IMG/VR virus record: IMGVR_UViG_3300030380_001432
Coordinates: 1-22,037 of that record
Origin: a virus
Direction: 5' to 3' (one strand)
Length of the DNA stretch: 22,037 nucleotides
Of this stretch, positions 5,466 through 12,582 are shown piece after piece. Under the pieces are notes generated by a model. The model ran no database searches and was not told where the DNA came from. It worked only from the letters and a program-made list of their open reading frames with translations. Each line of letters starts with the position of its first letter. The stretch's first letter is position 1. The position numbers were made by a program, and so were the translations under genes.

Positions 5466-7814
5466 ATGGCCGAATCAAATCTTAAATTAAATATTACCGG
5501 CGATTCGTCGAAATTAAAAAATGCATTAAGTTCAGCTAGTTCACAATTACAATCCTTTGGGAATAAAATGCAAACTGTTGGGCGTTCATTATCAACAAAA
5601 TTAACTTTACCTTTAGTTGCTGCTGGTACTGCGGCCACAAAATTAGCATTGGATTTTGATAAATCAATGACACAAATTGAATCATTGGTTGGCATTGCTG
5701 GTGATGAAGTTGCAAAAATGGGCGAAAATGCTAAAACAATGGCATTAGATACTGGTAGAAGCGCCAACGAAGCCGCAGAAGCATTGTTTTTTATAACATC
5801 TGCGGGTTTAAGGGGTGCTGATGCAACAGACACTTTAAACGCCTCTTTAAAAGCCGCTGCCGTTGGACTTGGCGAAACAAAAACAATTGCTGATTTGGCA
5901 ACATCGGCAATGAATGCTTATGGCGTTGAAAATTTAAACGCTACTGGTGCAACTGATATTTTAGTTGCCGCAGTTCGTGAAGGTAAATTAGAGGCTTCAG
6001 AATTAGCCGGTGCAATGGGTGGGGTAATTCCTATTGCTTCAAATATGGGTGTTGGCTTTGATGAAGTTGGTGCTGCAATGGCCGCAATGTCAAGAACGGG
6101 AACTAATGCTGCGGTTGGTGCTACTCAATTGACTGCAATATTAGCATCTATAAAAAAACCAACAGAACAAAGCGCCGAAGCAATGCATGCTTTAGGAACT
6201 TCTCAAGAAGAAATTTCTAAATCATTAGCTGAAAAAGGATTGATGCCAACGTTGTTAGATTTATCTGCAAGATTAAAAGCAACTGGAATGGATGCTAGTG
6301 CTATATTTCCAAACATTAGAGCGTTAAAGGGGGTTTTAGATTTGACTGGAAAAGGTGCTGCTGATAACGTTAAAATATTTGACGCTTTAGGCAATACAAT
6401 GGGCGCAACAGATGAAGCGTTTCAAAAGACATCTGAATCAGCATCATTCCAATTCAAACAAGGAATGGAAACAATGAAATCTTCATTATTAGAAATAGGC
6501 CAAATTATTTTACCTGCCGTTATTAAAGCGGTGCAATCATTATCAGGATTTATAAAAGGATTAAGTGATGGATTTAAAAATTTATCACCAACGACACAAA
6601 AAATTGCTTTAACTTTAGCTGGCATTGCCGCATCTGCTGGACCAGTTTTAATTATTTTTGGTAAAATAATGACTGGTTTATCTTCTTTAGGACCAATTTT
6701 AACAATAGTTACAACTGGATTTAGACTTTTAACGGCTGCAATGGTTGCTAATCCAATTTTAGCCGTTGCGGCTGCTATTGCGGCCGTAGTATTGGCTTTA
6801 AATAAATATAAAAAAGCACAAAAAGAAGCAACCGCTGAAACTGTTAAGACTTTAGATAAAAAACAAATTGATGATCGTTTAGAGGCTGCTGAAGCAGAAT
6901 TAAAATATTTAGATACATTAGAAGCAAAAAGACGTTTTTCAATTGGCGCTCACAAAGCAAAAACAAAAGAATTAAAAAATGAAATATTATTATTAAAAGA
7001 ACGTAAAACCGCTCTTGAACAAAATGTTTTAGCTGAAAAACAAGTTGCTGAACCACAAACAACATCAGATGTTTTTACTTTACCTGAAGTTGATGTTCCT
7101 AAAAAACGTCAAAAAGCAGTTGGTGTTTTAGATCAAACTGGTTTGAGTGCTGAAGGTATAAAAACTCCAATTACAGATTCAATTAAAGCCGATACCGCGG
7201 GAATACCTGCGGCGATTGCCGAACAAGGCGCAGTATTAACTGAAAATCAATTATTATTATTAGAGAAAGCTGCAATATTTCAACAACAAGCCGGTGAAAT
7301 AATGACTGCCGGAATGCAAAATATTGTTAGTGGTATGGCTGGCGCTATTGGAAATGCAATAACTAGTGGTGGCAATCTTATGGGTGCTTTAGGTGGTGTT
7401 ATAATTAGCGGTATTGCACAGATTGCTGAAAATTTAGGTCGTGCTGCCATTAAAATTGGTTTAACAATGAAAGCTATAAAAATGGCTTTTAAATCACCTG
7501 CAACTGCTATTGCAGCAGGTGTTGCTTTAATTGCAATATCCAAAGCAATACAATCTGTAATTCCAAAAATTGCTAGTGGTGAAGCAACTGCATTTGCCAG
7601 TGGTGGTATTGTAAGCGGGCCAACAATGGGATTGGTTGGTGAATATCCTGGTGCGCGTCAAAATCCTGAAGTTATAGCGCCATTAAATAAATTACAAGGA
7701 ATGATCGGTGGCGGAAATCAAAATGTAAATGTGACTGGAAACGTTTCTGTAAGTGGTCAAGATTTATTGATTGCCATTGAACGTGCTAATGAAACCGCTG
7801 ATCGAATTTACTAA
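5466..7814 (+). CDS. Tail tape measure protein
   Basis: The product has 782 residues and acts as a molecular ruler inside the tail tube, later released during DNA ejection. The N-terminal 330 residues match the TP901 tape-measure domain: FDKSMTQIESLVGIAGDEVAKM (in part), ALFFITSAGLRGADATDTLN, VAAVREGKLEASELAGAMGG and IKKPTEQSAEAMHALG. Hydrophobic segments follow at about 375-445 (IALTLAGIAASAGPVLIIFG, AAMVANPILAVAAAIAAVVL), then a charged coiled coil (about 446-525), further glycine/alanine-rich hydrophobic helices (about 610-705) and the usual C-terminal GGIVSGPTMGLVGEYPG. At the commonly used 0.15 nm per residue, the inferred tail is near 115-120 nm. It follows the chaperone pair, as expected. 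Confidence 0.9.
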   Translation: MAESNLKLNITGDSSKLKNALSSASSQLQSFGNKMQTVGRSLSTKLTLPLVAAGTAATKLALDFDKSMTQIESLVGIAGDEVAKMGENAKTMALDTGRSANEAAEALFFITSAGLRGADATDTLNASLKAAAVGLGETKTIADLATSAMNAYGVENLNATGATDILVAAVREGKLEASELAGAMGGVIPIASNMGVGFDEVGAAMAAMSRTGTNAAVGATQLTAILASIKKPTEQSAEAMHALGTSQEEISKSLAEKGLMPTLLDLSARLKATGMDASAIFPNIRALKGVLDLTGKGAADNVKIFDALGNTMGATDEAFQKTSESASFQFKQGMETMKSSLLEIGQIILPAVIKAVQSLSGFIKGLSDGFKNLSPTTQKIALTLAGIAASAGPVLIIFGKIMTGLSSLGPILTIVTTGFRLLTAAMVANPILAVAAAIAAVVLALNKYKKAQKEATAETVKTLDKKQIDDRLEAAEAELKYLDTLEAKRRFSIGAHKAKTKELKNEILLLKERKTALEQNVLAEKQVAEPQTTSDVFTLPEVDVPKKRQKAVGVLDQTGLSAEGIKTPITDSIKADTAGIPAAIAEQGAVLTENQLLLLEKAAIFQQQAGEIMTAGMQNIVSGMAGAIGNAITSGGNLMGALGGVIISGIAQIAENLGRAAIKIGLTMKAIKMAFKSPATAIAAGVALIAISKAIQSVIPKIASGEATAFASGGIVSGPTMGLVGEYPGARQNPEVIAPLNKLQGMIGGGNQNVNVTGNVSVSGQDLLIAIERANETADRIY

Positions 7815-7823
7815 AATTAAAAT

Positions 7824-10043
7824 ATGTCATACGGCGTTAAATACCAACTTGAATTTTCCGATGTTTTAGGATTTGGAAAAAAAATAGAAATATTAAAAAA
7901 AGATTATACTGACGAAATATATCCAATGATTGGTGCTGCTAATCCAGTTTCAATATCTTGGCAATCATCAGATGATTTTTATAAACCAATTATAGGTTCT
8001 AAATGTCAATTATCATTGATTGTTACAGATGAGGTTTCTTATGATGATTTTTATAAGTTTGACGAACGTGAATATAAAGTTGTTATTTATTATGCTAAAT
8101 CACAAGGTGAAATTTATTCGGATCGTGTTATTGCTGATGGTGGCGTTGTTGAATCTATTGAATGCATAAACGACACTTTAAATAATTTTATTTCTAAATC
8201 ACAACAATACGATGAACGCGTTGAAAACGATGGCGGAACAATTGAATCATTAAGTTGTGTTTCTGACGCTTTAAATGATGGTAATTATTATGAATGGTCT
8301 GCATATTGGTCTGGTTTTTTGGTTGTCGATAGGTATCGTGAAAAACTTATTACAAAACCATTTGGCGTTACATTTAATGCCTTTGATGGTTTAGGTACAT
8401 TAAACAATTTTGTTGCGCCAGTAAAAAGAGATTATAATGGAACTGGTGTTGCAAATTATTTTAAAGATGCCGAACGTATAGATTTAATTCTTGACAATCT
8501 TGGTTTAGATTTAGAGGTTCATTATATGAACGATATTCAATCTGATAAAATTTCAGGTGGCAATCCAAATAGAAAATTTTTTCCTGAATTTCGTTCAATA
8601 GAACCAGGTTTAACTGAACTAATAAAAGGCTACGATATACCGCTTGCAAAAGATCAATTAGCATTATTATTATCAACATACAATATGCGAATATTTCAAT
8701 CAATGAATAAATGGCACGTTGTAGAAGCAACAAATTTATTTGATAAATATGTTAAAGATGAAATATTTAATCAAGTTAATGGATCAGGAACTGTTCCAAC
8801 GGGAATAAGAAATAAAATTACAACACAATTACAAGAAACTAAAAAAGAATTTTTAAAATTACATAAATACAATACTAGTGGCGCTTTTGTTGAAACAACA
8901 GAAGAAAATGTTTTATTTGAAGTGCCTAATAAATTAAAACCAATTAAAAGTGATTTAGTTGTTGAATATTTACAAGGTATAAATGAAATTAAAACGCAAT
9001 CAAAAAACCTAAATAGAACTAAAGGGTTTTTTAATGCTGGTTTTGAATACGGATCAACTGGTTTTCAATTAAGTGGAACTGATATTGATGGAACAACTTT
9101 TCCAATTAGCATACCAATTATTAGCGTTGTTGATGATGATAATTCTTATCAAGGCACACAAAGTTTGAAAATGTTAGATGACATAAGATCATCAGGTCAA
9201 ACTTGTTTTATGTTAGATGACACAACAATAAATAATCCTTTGGAAGAAATTTTAAAATATTCATTTTCAATGCAATATAAATTTGTGTTTGACACGTCTG
9301 ATGATACTGGGATTTTAAATTCTTTTATTATAAGAATAAGAGCGCAAAGCATTAATAATCCAACTACACAATGGCGTGAATTTGATATTTCAAACAAAAA
9401 ATGGGTTTCAAATCCAAACACAATTGACAATGAAATTACTCAAGAAGATTTTAATAAATATAAAGAATTAAAATTTGATTTTACAAATACTGATTTTAAT
9501 GGCACTTCAGCACTTGGTGACGTTCATTTAAAAATTCAAATTCAAAGACCGGATTATCCATTTGGTAATTCTGACTATGTGACAACTTATTTTGATAATG
9601 TAATTTTAAGATTTGAAAATAATATAAGTGAAGATGAAATAACTTTAACGTCATTTATTGACAACAATAAAACGTTTACAACAACTAAAAAAGTTGATAG
9701 ATTATTTCAGGAACAAATTAAATTATTTAAACGCTCTCGTGATAGTTTTGGAATTTTTAGTAGTACTAATTTATTTAAAACAAATTACGAAATACAAAAT
9801 CAAAATATTGCCAATGACTTTAGAGAATTTGTTTCACGATATACGGGGACTTTTAGAGTCAATCAAGTAACGCCATTTTCAATGCACAATAAAATTTGGT
9901 TTAATTGGTCAAGTATTGAAGGCGATCCACAATCAACAATTGTAGATGGATTAATATATAATATAAAAGACGCTGAAATAAAAATAAAATCTCATCTTCC
10001 AAACGATGACGATGATGTAACAATTGACAATGTAACGAAATAA
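7824..10043 (+). CDS. Tail tip / baseplate hub-like protein
   Basis: The product has 739 residues and lies directly after the tape measure gene, where siphoviruses encode distal tail and hub proteins. The first 95 residues are beta-rich (YQLEFSDVLGFGKKIEILKK, YPMIGAANPVSISW, KPIIGSKCQLSLIV, YDDFYKFDEREYKVVIYYA) and resume at YWSGFLVVDRY and LITKPFGVTFNAFDGLGTLN (about 161-197), as in tail proteins I associate with Bacteroidota phages. Between these halves lies a tandem repeat with DGG cores (residues 98-153). The rest includes a hub-like stretch (DIPLAKDQLALLLSTYNMRI, about 271-290), a CBM-like sandwich (about 400-600: GFFNAGFEYGSTGF, YFDNVILRFE) and a final beta domain. No separate fibre genes follow; a terminator closes the operon. 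The exact homologous part (Dit, Tal or fused) cannot be settled by reading. Confidence 0.65.
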   Translation: MSYGVKYQLEFSDVLGFGKKIEILKKDYTDEIYPMIGAANPVSISWQSSDDFYKPIIGSKCQLSLIVTDEVSYDDFYKFDEREYKVVIYYAKSQGEIYSDRVIADGGVVESIECINDTLNNFISKSQQYDERVENDGGTIESLSCVSDALNDGNYYEWSAYWSGFLVVDRYREKLITKPFGVTFNAFDGLGTLNNFVAPVKRDYNGTGVANYFKDAERIDLILDNLGLDLEVHYMNDIQSDKISGGNPNRKFFPEFRSIEPGLTELIKGYDIPLAKDQLALLLSTYNMRIFQSMNKWHVVEATNLFDKYVKDEIFNQVNGSGTVPTGIRNKITTQLQETKKEFLKLHKYNTSGAFVETTEENVLFEVPNKLKPIKSDLVVEYLQGINEIKTQSKNLNRTKGFFNAGFEYGSTGFQLSGTDIDGTTFPISIPIISVVDDDNSYQGTQSLKMLDDIRSSGQTCFMLDDTTINNPLEEILKYSFSMQYKFVFDTSDDTGILNSFIIRIRAQSINNPTTQWREFDISNKKWVSNPNTIDNEITQEDFNKYKELKFDFTNTDFNGTSALGDVHLKIQIQRPDYPFGNSDYVTTYFDNVILRFENNISEDEITLTSFIDNNKTFTTTKKVDRLFQEQIKLFKRSRDSFGIFSSTNLFKTNYEIQNQNIANDFREFVSRYTGTFRVNQVTPFSMHNKIWFNWSSIEGDPQSTIVDGLIYNIKDAEIKIKSHLPNDDDDVTIDNVTK
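8115..8282 (+). repeat. Tandem DGG-motif protein repeat inside the hub gene
   Basis: Residues 98-122 (YSDRVIADGGVVESIECINDT and on) and 129-153 (YDERVENDGGTIESLSCVSD and on) share R-V-x-x-D-G-G-x-x-E-S-(I/L)-x-C-(I/V)-x-D-(T/A)-L-N at a spacing of 31 residues. It interrupts an otherwise continuous beta-rich domain. Confidence 0.75.
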
Positions 10044-10066
10044 ATAAACTTTGTTTTGTTTGTCGG

Positions 10067-10102
10067 CCCTCGTAATTTCTTTATGATTTGCGGGGGTTTT
10101 TT
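10067..10102 (+). terminator. Rho-independent terminator closing the tail operon
   Basis: CCCTCGTAA (10067-10075) pairs with TTGCGGGGG (10088-10096) over 9 bp including two G-U pairs, followed by six T (10097-10102). It separates the late tail genes from the early replication block. It also makes a start upstream of it for the next reading frame very unlikely. Confidence 0.8.
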
Positions 10103-10133
10103 GTTAAAATATTTTTTTTATTTAAAAATTTTT

Positions 10134-10144
10134 TTTTACTTTTG
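10134..10144 (+). promoter_or_regulatory. Putative early promoter, TACTTTTG box
   Basis: TACTTTTG (10137-10144) is an exact TAnnTTTG match, 22 bases before the ATG of the HTH gene and just after the tail terminator. The longer form TTTTACTTTTG resembles TTTTACTTTG at 11200 and TTTTACTTTTAG at 13504, but not the late-type TTTGTAT elements. No clear -33 TTTG is seen. Confidence 0.5.
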
Positions 10145-10166
10145 TTTTTCATTAAAACAGAAAACT

Positions 10167-10364
10167 ATGTTTGAAAACCATTTCAAGGCGGAAATGAAGC
10201 GCCTTAATTTAAAGCGTTATGATGTTTGTAAATTGATACAATGCACAATGCCAACGCTTAAATCTAGATTACAAAATCCTGAATCTTTTATAATTGCTGA
10301 AGTTTTAATTTTGCAAAATGCTGGTTTTAATTTCTCACAATTTCAATTAATAATAAACGATTAA
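10167..10364 (+). CDS. Small helix-turn-helix protein, possible regulator
   Basis: The ATG at 10167 gives 65 residues. A longer in-frame reading from 10056 would run through the terminator and encode a Phe/Leu/Tyr-rich nonsense-like leader, so I reject it. Residues about 12-40 (LNLKRYDVCKLIQCTMPTLK, then SRLQNPESF) look like a helix-turn-helix of Cro/CI or phage-regulator type: a helix, a short turn, then a recognition helix starting TMPTLKSRL. It is the first gene after the tail operon and has its own promoter-like box, so it may control the early operon or the early/late switch. The HTH call rests on pattern only. There is no partner domain for cleavage or oligomerisation. Confidence 0.55.
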   Translation: MFENHFKAEMKRLNLKRYDVCKLIQCTMPTLKSRLQNPESFIIAEVLILQNAGFNFSQFQLIIND

Positions 10365-10374
10365 ATTTAATTAT

Positions 10375-10860
10375 ATGAAAACAATAAACATTAAAGGCAA
10401 AGAATATATAACAGTTAATGAACGTTTAAAATATTTTAGAAGCGAATCCACATTTGATGGTTGGCAAATTACTGAACAATTAGTTCATATTGATGACAAA
10501 GAAGGTGTATTTAAGGTGATTATATCTGACGACAAAGGTGTTGAAATAGCATCCGCACATTCACAAGAATACAGAGATAGTTCTTATATAAATAAAACGT
10601 CATTTGTTGAAAACGGATTTACTTCTGCATTGGGGCGCGCTTTGGGTTATTTAGGTATTGGAATTGACACTTCAATTGCATCTGCAAATGAGGTTCAAAA
10701 TGCCGTAAAAAATCAATCATCTGACAATAAAAAATGGCTTACAGAAGCACAATTAAACGCAACTTTAAAAGCAACTAAATCACAAGCGGAAAAGGTATTA
10801 TCCGGCTTTAAAATGAAAAAACAATACCGCGAACAAATAAAACAAAAATTTAATATTTAA
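10375..10860 (+). CDS. Putative single-strand annealing / recombination protein
   Basis: The product has 161 residues. The core contains EYITVNERLKYFR, FDGWQITEQLVHI, GVEIASAHSQEYRDSS and the strongly patterned TSFVENGFTSALGRALGYLG followed by IGIDTSIASANEVQNA (about residues 79-115). TS-x-x-EN-x-x-TSA-x-GRALG-x-LGIGID recurs in phage proteins placed beside SSB-like and exonuclease genes. I associate it with the Rad52-like annealing proteins (Sak/ERF/DUF1071 group), but I cannot confirm that fold. The C-terminal 45 residues are Lys/Gln-rich and probably helical. The SSB-like gene starts 10 bases downstream and a RecE-like nuclease follows, which supports a two-component (exonuclease plus annealing protein) recombination role. 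Confidence 0.5.
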   Translation: MKTINIKGKEYITVNERLKYFRSESTFDGWQITEQLVHIDDKEGVFKVIISDDKGVEIASAHSQEYRDSSYINKTSFVENGFTSALGRALGYLGIGIDTSIASANEVQNAVKNQSSDNKKWLTEAQLNATLKATKSQAEKVLSGFKMKKQYREQIKQKFNI

Positions 10861-10870
10861 AAACAGAAAA

Positions 10871-11107
10871 ATGAGTTACGAACACAAAAATGGAAATGGA
10901 AGTTTATTTAAAAACGTAAATAAATCTTCTGATAATCAGCCTGATTTTTCAGGATCAATTAAATTACAAGATGGTACAAGCCAACAAATTGCCGCATGGG
11001 TTAAGGAAGGTGCAAAAGGTAAGTTCTTTTCACTTAAATTAAGTGATCCTTATGTAAAGAATGAAACGGCAAAAGTTGCTGAAACAAGCGACGATTTACC
11101 ATTTTAA
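10871..11107 (+). CDS. Small SSB-like protein with acidic DDLPF tip
   Basis: The product has 78 residues. It contains NGNGSLFKNVNKSSDNQPDF, a short beta core (SGSIKLQDGTSQQIAAWVKE, KGKFFSLKLSDPYV) and the C-terminal ETSDDLPF. The core resembles small phage proteins of the DUF736-like/ssDNA-binding type. The last residues copy the acidic, Phe-terminated tip that bacterial SSB uses to dock recombination and replication proteins. It lies between the putative annealing protein gene and the RecE-like nuclease gene and is followed by a terminator. I infer a protein that coats or marks single-stranded DNA, or a helper that borrows SSB partners. An OB fold is not provable from reading alone. Confidence 0.55.
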   Translation: MSYEHKNGNGSLFKNVNKSSDNQPDFSGSIKLQDGTSQQIAAWVKEGAKGKFFSLKLSDPYVKNETAKVAETSDDLPF

Positions 11108-11130
11108 TCGATTAAATGACAAACAAAAAT

Positions 11131-11163
11131 AAAAGCGGTTTCAGATATGAGGCCGTTTTTTTT
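11131..11163 (+). terminator. Rho-independent terminator after the SSB-like gene
   Basis: CGGTTTCA (11136-11143) pairs with TGAGGCCG (11148-11155) around loop GATA, with G-U pairs inside. An outer G-U pair and four A-T pairs extend the stem (AAAAG, 11131-11135). Eight T follow. It ends the three-gene transcript that starts near 10144. Confidence 0.8.
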
Positions 11164-11199
11164 ATATTATTATTTTGAAAATTAAAAATATATTTTTAG

Positions 11200-11209
11200 T
11201 TTTACTTTG
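11200..11209 (+). promoter_or_regulatory. Putative early promoter, TTTTACTTTG
   Basis: The box TACTTTG (11203-11209) is one base shorter than TAnnTTTG. It lies 16 bases before the ATG of the 46-residue gene and after a terminator, where a new promoter is needed. The preceding ATATTTTTAGTTT (11190-11202) also occurs at 14949-14961, ahead of the helicase gene. The rest of the 118-base gap (11108-11225) holds the terminator and nothing else I can identify. Confidence 0.4.
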
Positions 11210-11225
11210 AATAAAAATTATAACA

Positions 11226-11366
11226 ATGAACGAAACATTAAGATATTTGTATTTGCGAATAGACGCAATGCAAAATAAAATAAACAAATTGGAAACTATA
11301 ATAAATGAATTAAATAGTCAGTTTTTGGTTGATCGAAACATTGACATAAAACAACTAAAAAAATGA
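11226..11366 (+). CDS. 46-residue coiled-coil microprotein
   Basis: The ATG at 11226 gives MNETLRYLYLRIDAMQNKIN followed by KLETIINELNSQFLVDR and NIDIKQLKK, ending with TGA at 11364-11366. Hydrophobic residues recur in heptad-like spacing (L5, L8, I12, M15, I19, L22, I25, L29), so a short helical coiled coil is likely. The gene has an A-rich leader and a promoter-like box. Its stop overlaps the start of the RecE-like gene as ATGA (11363-11366), typical of translational coupling. The function is unknown; it may dimerise with or regulate the nuclease. It is too short to be found by a 60-residue cut-off. Confidence 0.6.
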   Translation: MNETLRYLYLRIDAMQNKINKLETIINELNSQFLVDRNIDIKQLKK

Positions 11367-12118
11367 AAACTAAATTTGATTCTAATGAACAATATCATTC
11401 ATCGCCTGGGATTAGCGCATCAGGATTAAAAGCTATATATAAAAAATCAGTATATCATTTTTTAAATAAAAAGCCATTTGAAAGTTCTGCAATGGCGCTT
11501 GGAACTGCGGTTCATTGTGCTATGCTAGAGGCTGAAATGTACTACAAAGAGTTTCATGTTATGCCAAAGATTGACCGCAGAACAAAACAAGGCAAAGAAC
11601 AATTTATAATTCAGCAAAAAAAATCTCAAGGAAAAAAGATTGTTTCTTTTGACGATCACGAAAAGATTACAAAAATTCTTGAAAACTTTCGCAAACACGA
11701 ATTGGCGCAAAAATATTGTCAAGGTGAAATTGAATTATCACATTATGGCAAACACGATGGTTTGGATGTAAGAGTTAGACCGGATTGTTTAAATCGTGTT
11801 GAAGGTTTTATTTCTGATGTTAAAACTTGTCAAGACAATTCGCCAATTGCGTTTAAACGTGACGTTTATAAATACGCTTATCATCTTCAGGCTGCATTTT
11901 ATATGGATATGTGTGGAGTTAATAAATTTAAATTTATTGCCGTTGAAACCAATTATCCATTTTCTGTTGAAGTTTACACATTAAGTGATGAAATGATTGA
12001 ACAAGGTCGCAAAGCCTGGCAACGTGCTTTTGATGATTGGAAAATTTATTGTGACACTGGTGTTGTTTCAGGTTACATTTGGAATGAGTTCGACAATGAT
12101 GGGAGTTTAATATTATAA
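11363..12118 (+). CDS. RecE/exonuclease VIII-like PD-(D/E)XK nuclease
   Basis: The product has 251 residues, the size of the nuclease domain alone rather than full-length RecE. It opens with YHSSPGISASGLKAI, a phage exonuclease VIII signature. The catalytic order fits the RecB/RecE family: GTAVHCAMLEAE (H51), VRPDCLN (D141), SDVKTCQD (D152, K154) and YAYHLQAAFYMDM (Q176, Y180). Such enzymes degrade one strand from duplex ends to expose single strands for annealing. The putative annealing and SSB-like genes just upstream would complete the set, although a terminator separates them. Its ATG overlaps the stop of the 46-residue gene. Confidence 0.8.
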   Translation: MKTKFDSNEQYHSSPGISASGLKAIYKKSVYHFLNKKPFESSAMALGTAVHCAMLEAEMYYKEFHVMPKIDRRTKQGKEQFIIQQKKSQGKKIVSFDDHEKITKILENFRKHELAQKYCQGEIELSHYGKHDGLDVRVRPDCLNRVEGFISDVKTCQDNSPIAFKRDVYKYAYHLQAAFYMDMCGVNKFKFIAVETNYPFSVEVYTLSDEMIEQGRKAWQRAFDDWKIYCDTGVVSGYIWNEFDNDGSLIL

Positions 12119-12121
12119 TTT

Positions 12122-12499
12122 ATGAATTTAAAATATTTAATAAATAAAGTGAATAAACATTTTGGATGTGACATTAAAAAAAATAGTCGCAAACGAAAAC
12201 TTGTTATGTCAAGAGGCGCATATTTTTGGTTAGCACGTCACACAACTAATAATTCTTTGCAAAAAATTGGAGATTCTGTTGGTCGTGATCATGCTTCAGT
12301 TTCTTATTCTTTAGCTAATTTTAACGACTGGTTACGATTTGATGAATTTTTTAAAGCTGATTTTGAGTCTTTAAAAGTTAGTGTTTTATCAAGATTTAAA
12401 ACAAAAAAAATGCCACCTCAAACACTTTTATATAAATATAACAATATGTTAATTGAAAATGAAATATTAAAAAATGAAATAAAAAAATTAAAAAAATGA
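12122..12499 (+). CDS. Free-standing DnaA domain IV-like DNA-binding protein with coiled-coil tail
   Basis: The product has 125 residues. Residues about 22-70 (SRKRKLVMSRGAYFWLARH, then SLQKIGDSVGRDHASVSYSL) follow the DnaA C-terminal HTH pattern, in which an early R-x-x-A-x-x-L-A-R helix is followed by IG...GRDHxxV; GRDHASV (54-60) corresponds to the DnaA-box-contacting signature. There is no AAA+ domain (no Walker A or B), so it cannot act as a full initiator. The C-terminal 30 residues (YKYNNMLIENEILKNEIKKL) are a clear coiled coil, suggesting a dimer. It could bind DnaA-box-like sites, compete with host DnaA, or help load replication proteins. The stop overlaps the next microprotein start as ATGA. 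Confidence 0.7.
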   Translation: MNLKYLINKVNKHFGCDIKKNSRKRKLVMSRGAYFWLARHTTNNSLQKIGDSVGRDHASVSYSLANFNDWLRFDEFFKADFESLKVSVLSRFKTKKMPPQTLLYKYNNMLIENEILKNEIKKLKK

Positions 12500-12582
12500 A
12501 TTTAGCCTTTTTGCATCCCTGTCCAATTTGCATAATAATTTCAATTGTTGGATATTTATTTTATAAAAAACTTAAAAAATGA
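12496..12582 (+). CDS. 28-residue membrane microprotein
   Basis: ATG at 12496 encodes MNLAFLHPCPICIIISIVGY followed by LFYKKLKK. Almost the whole peptide is one hydrophobic segment (about residues 3-22) with a CPIC pair and a basic C-terminus (KKLKK), as in a single-pass inner-membrane peptide. Its start overlaps the stop of the DnaA-like gene (ATGA, 12496-12499), and its stop overlaps the start of the next gene (ATGA, 12579-12582), so the region would lack any gap if it is real. The function is unknown. Candidates are a membrane anchor or modulator of host functions, a superinfection-exclusion peptide, or a purely coupling ORF. Confidence 0.6.
   Translation: MNLAFLHPCPICIIISIVGYLFYKKLKK

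Noticed and set aside
5258-5833. 191-codon open frame on the minus strand
   Set aside because: It lies opposite the chaperone extension and tape measure N-terminus, both well supported, has low-complexity hydrophobic content and crosses a terminator and promoter. It is an antisense shadow.
10056-10166. Upstream extension of the HTH gene to a TTG at 10056
   Set aside because: The extra 37 residues run through the terminator stem and encode a Phe/Tyr/Leu-rich stretch from T-rich DNA. The ATG at 10167 follows a promoter-like box.
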